Positions 63,499 through 64,000 of a stretch of 64,000 nucleotides of DNA are shown here, one piece after another (the first letter of the stretch is position 1; each line of letters starts with the position of its first letter). The notes under the pieces are model-generated. The model saw nothing but the letters and a program-made list of their open reading frames with translations. It was not told the DNA's origin and ran no database searches. Origin of the DNA: Rhodobiaceae bacterium (GTDB taxonomy: Bacteria > Pseudomonadota > Alphaproteobacteria > RS24); assembly GCA_002721725.1 (NCBI GenBank), contig PBLK01000007.1:173075-237074 (forward strand). The letters run 5' to 3'. The translations under genes and the position numbers were made by a program.

Positions 63499-64000
63499 GC
63501 ATGTCGCGATTGAGAATATTCAGCGTGTTTTCACGCAGGGCGCGCGCGATTTGCACGTGCTGCGCGGCGCCAGCCTCGCTTTGGCGGCGGGCGAAGTCGC
63601 AGCCTTGGTTGGCCCGTCCGGTTCCGGCAAATCCAGCCTGCTGCACATCGTCGGTTTGCTGGAAAAGCCCGATGGTGGCGCCATATCGTTGCGCGGTCAG
63701 TTGATTGAAATGGACAATGATCGCGCGCGAACGGCCATGCGGTTGCAGCATATCGGTTTTGTCTATCAAGATCACAATCTGCTGCCCGAGTTTTCGGCGC
63801 AGGAAAATATCGCTCTACCGGCGCGCTTGGCCGGGCAGGGGCGTGATGATGCCATGCAAAACGCCTTGGTCTCGCTGGAGCGTCTGAGTTTGGCCGATAG
63901 AGCCGATCATTTGCCTTCGCAACTCTCGGGTGGTGAACAACAGCGTGTTGCCATTGCACGGGCACTGGCCAATCAACCCAGTCTTGTTCTGGCTGATGAG
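63491..64000 (+). CDS. lolD: lipoprotein-releasing ABC transporter ATP-binding protein LolD (3' end outside window)
   Basis: ATG at 63491 overlaps the lolC stop by 8 bp. Frame is open for 170 codons to the window end: VGPSGSGKSSLLHIVGLL (Walker A), LSGGEQQRVAIARALANQPSLVLADE. Absent from the supplied ORF track. Confidence 0.93.
   Translation, partial: MTEHVAIENIQRVFTQGARDLHVLRGASLALAAGEVAALVGPSGSGKSSLLHIVGLLEKPDGGAISLRGQLIEMDNDRARTAMRLQHIGFVYQDHNLLPEFSAQENIALPARLAGQGRDDAMQNALVSLERLSLADRADHLPSQLSGGEQQRVAIARALANQPSLVLADE

Overview
The window looks like contiguous core chromosome of an alphaproteobacterium. That assignment is inferred from gene order only: iscR-sufBCDS, tRNA-Leu-tig, clpP-clpX-lon-hupB-tRNA-Val-tRNA-Asp, nuoA-N-birA-rnj and proS-lolCE-lolD. 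No CRISPR array, transposase, integrase, phage module, rRNA or evident defence locus was seen. Main blocks: anmK 3' end; an alpha/beta hydrolase; a Suf iron-sulfur operon with iscR; tesB; both methylmalonyl-CoA mutase subunits; lptF/lptG; an acyl-CoA catabolism cluster (three acyl-CoA dehydrogenases, a thiolase and a putative 2OG-Fe(II) oxygenase); a DEAD-box helicase; parE; an OYE-family oxidoreductase; glnB-glnA; a thiolase-like protein; tRNA-Leu-tig-clpP-clpX-lon-hupB; tRNA-Val and tRNA-Asp; a 1829-aa repeat-rich autotransporter; a 14-gene nuo operon; birA; an RNase J-like gene; proS; lolC/E; and lolD, cut by the window end. I did not find a clearly new multi-gene system. The observations most worth a second look are: (1) the giant autotransporter between tRNA-Asp and nuoA, with EF-hand-like and DxDxDG motifs; (2) a multi-hairpin intergenic element upstream of proS with a minus-strand terminator signature, a possible sRNA; (3) an 11-bp perfect hairpin at the predicted 5' end of the nuo transcript; (4) an uncharacterised HxD...H protein in the acyl-CoA cluster; (5) a palindromic candidate operator between divergent thiolase and acyl-CoA dehydrogenase genes; (6) a histone-like Lys/Ala/Pro tail on trigger factor; (7) textbook-like IscR and sigma-54 sites. 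All motif and hairpin calls were made by eye.
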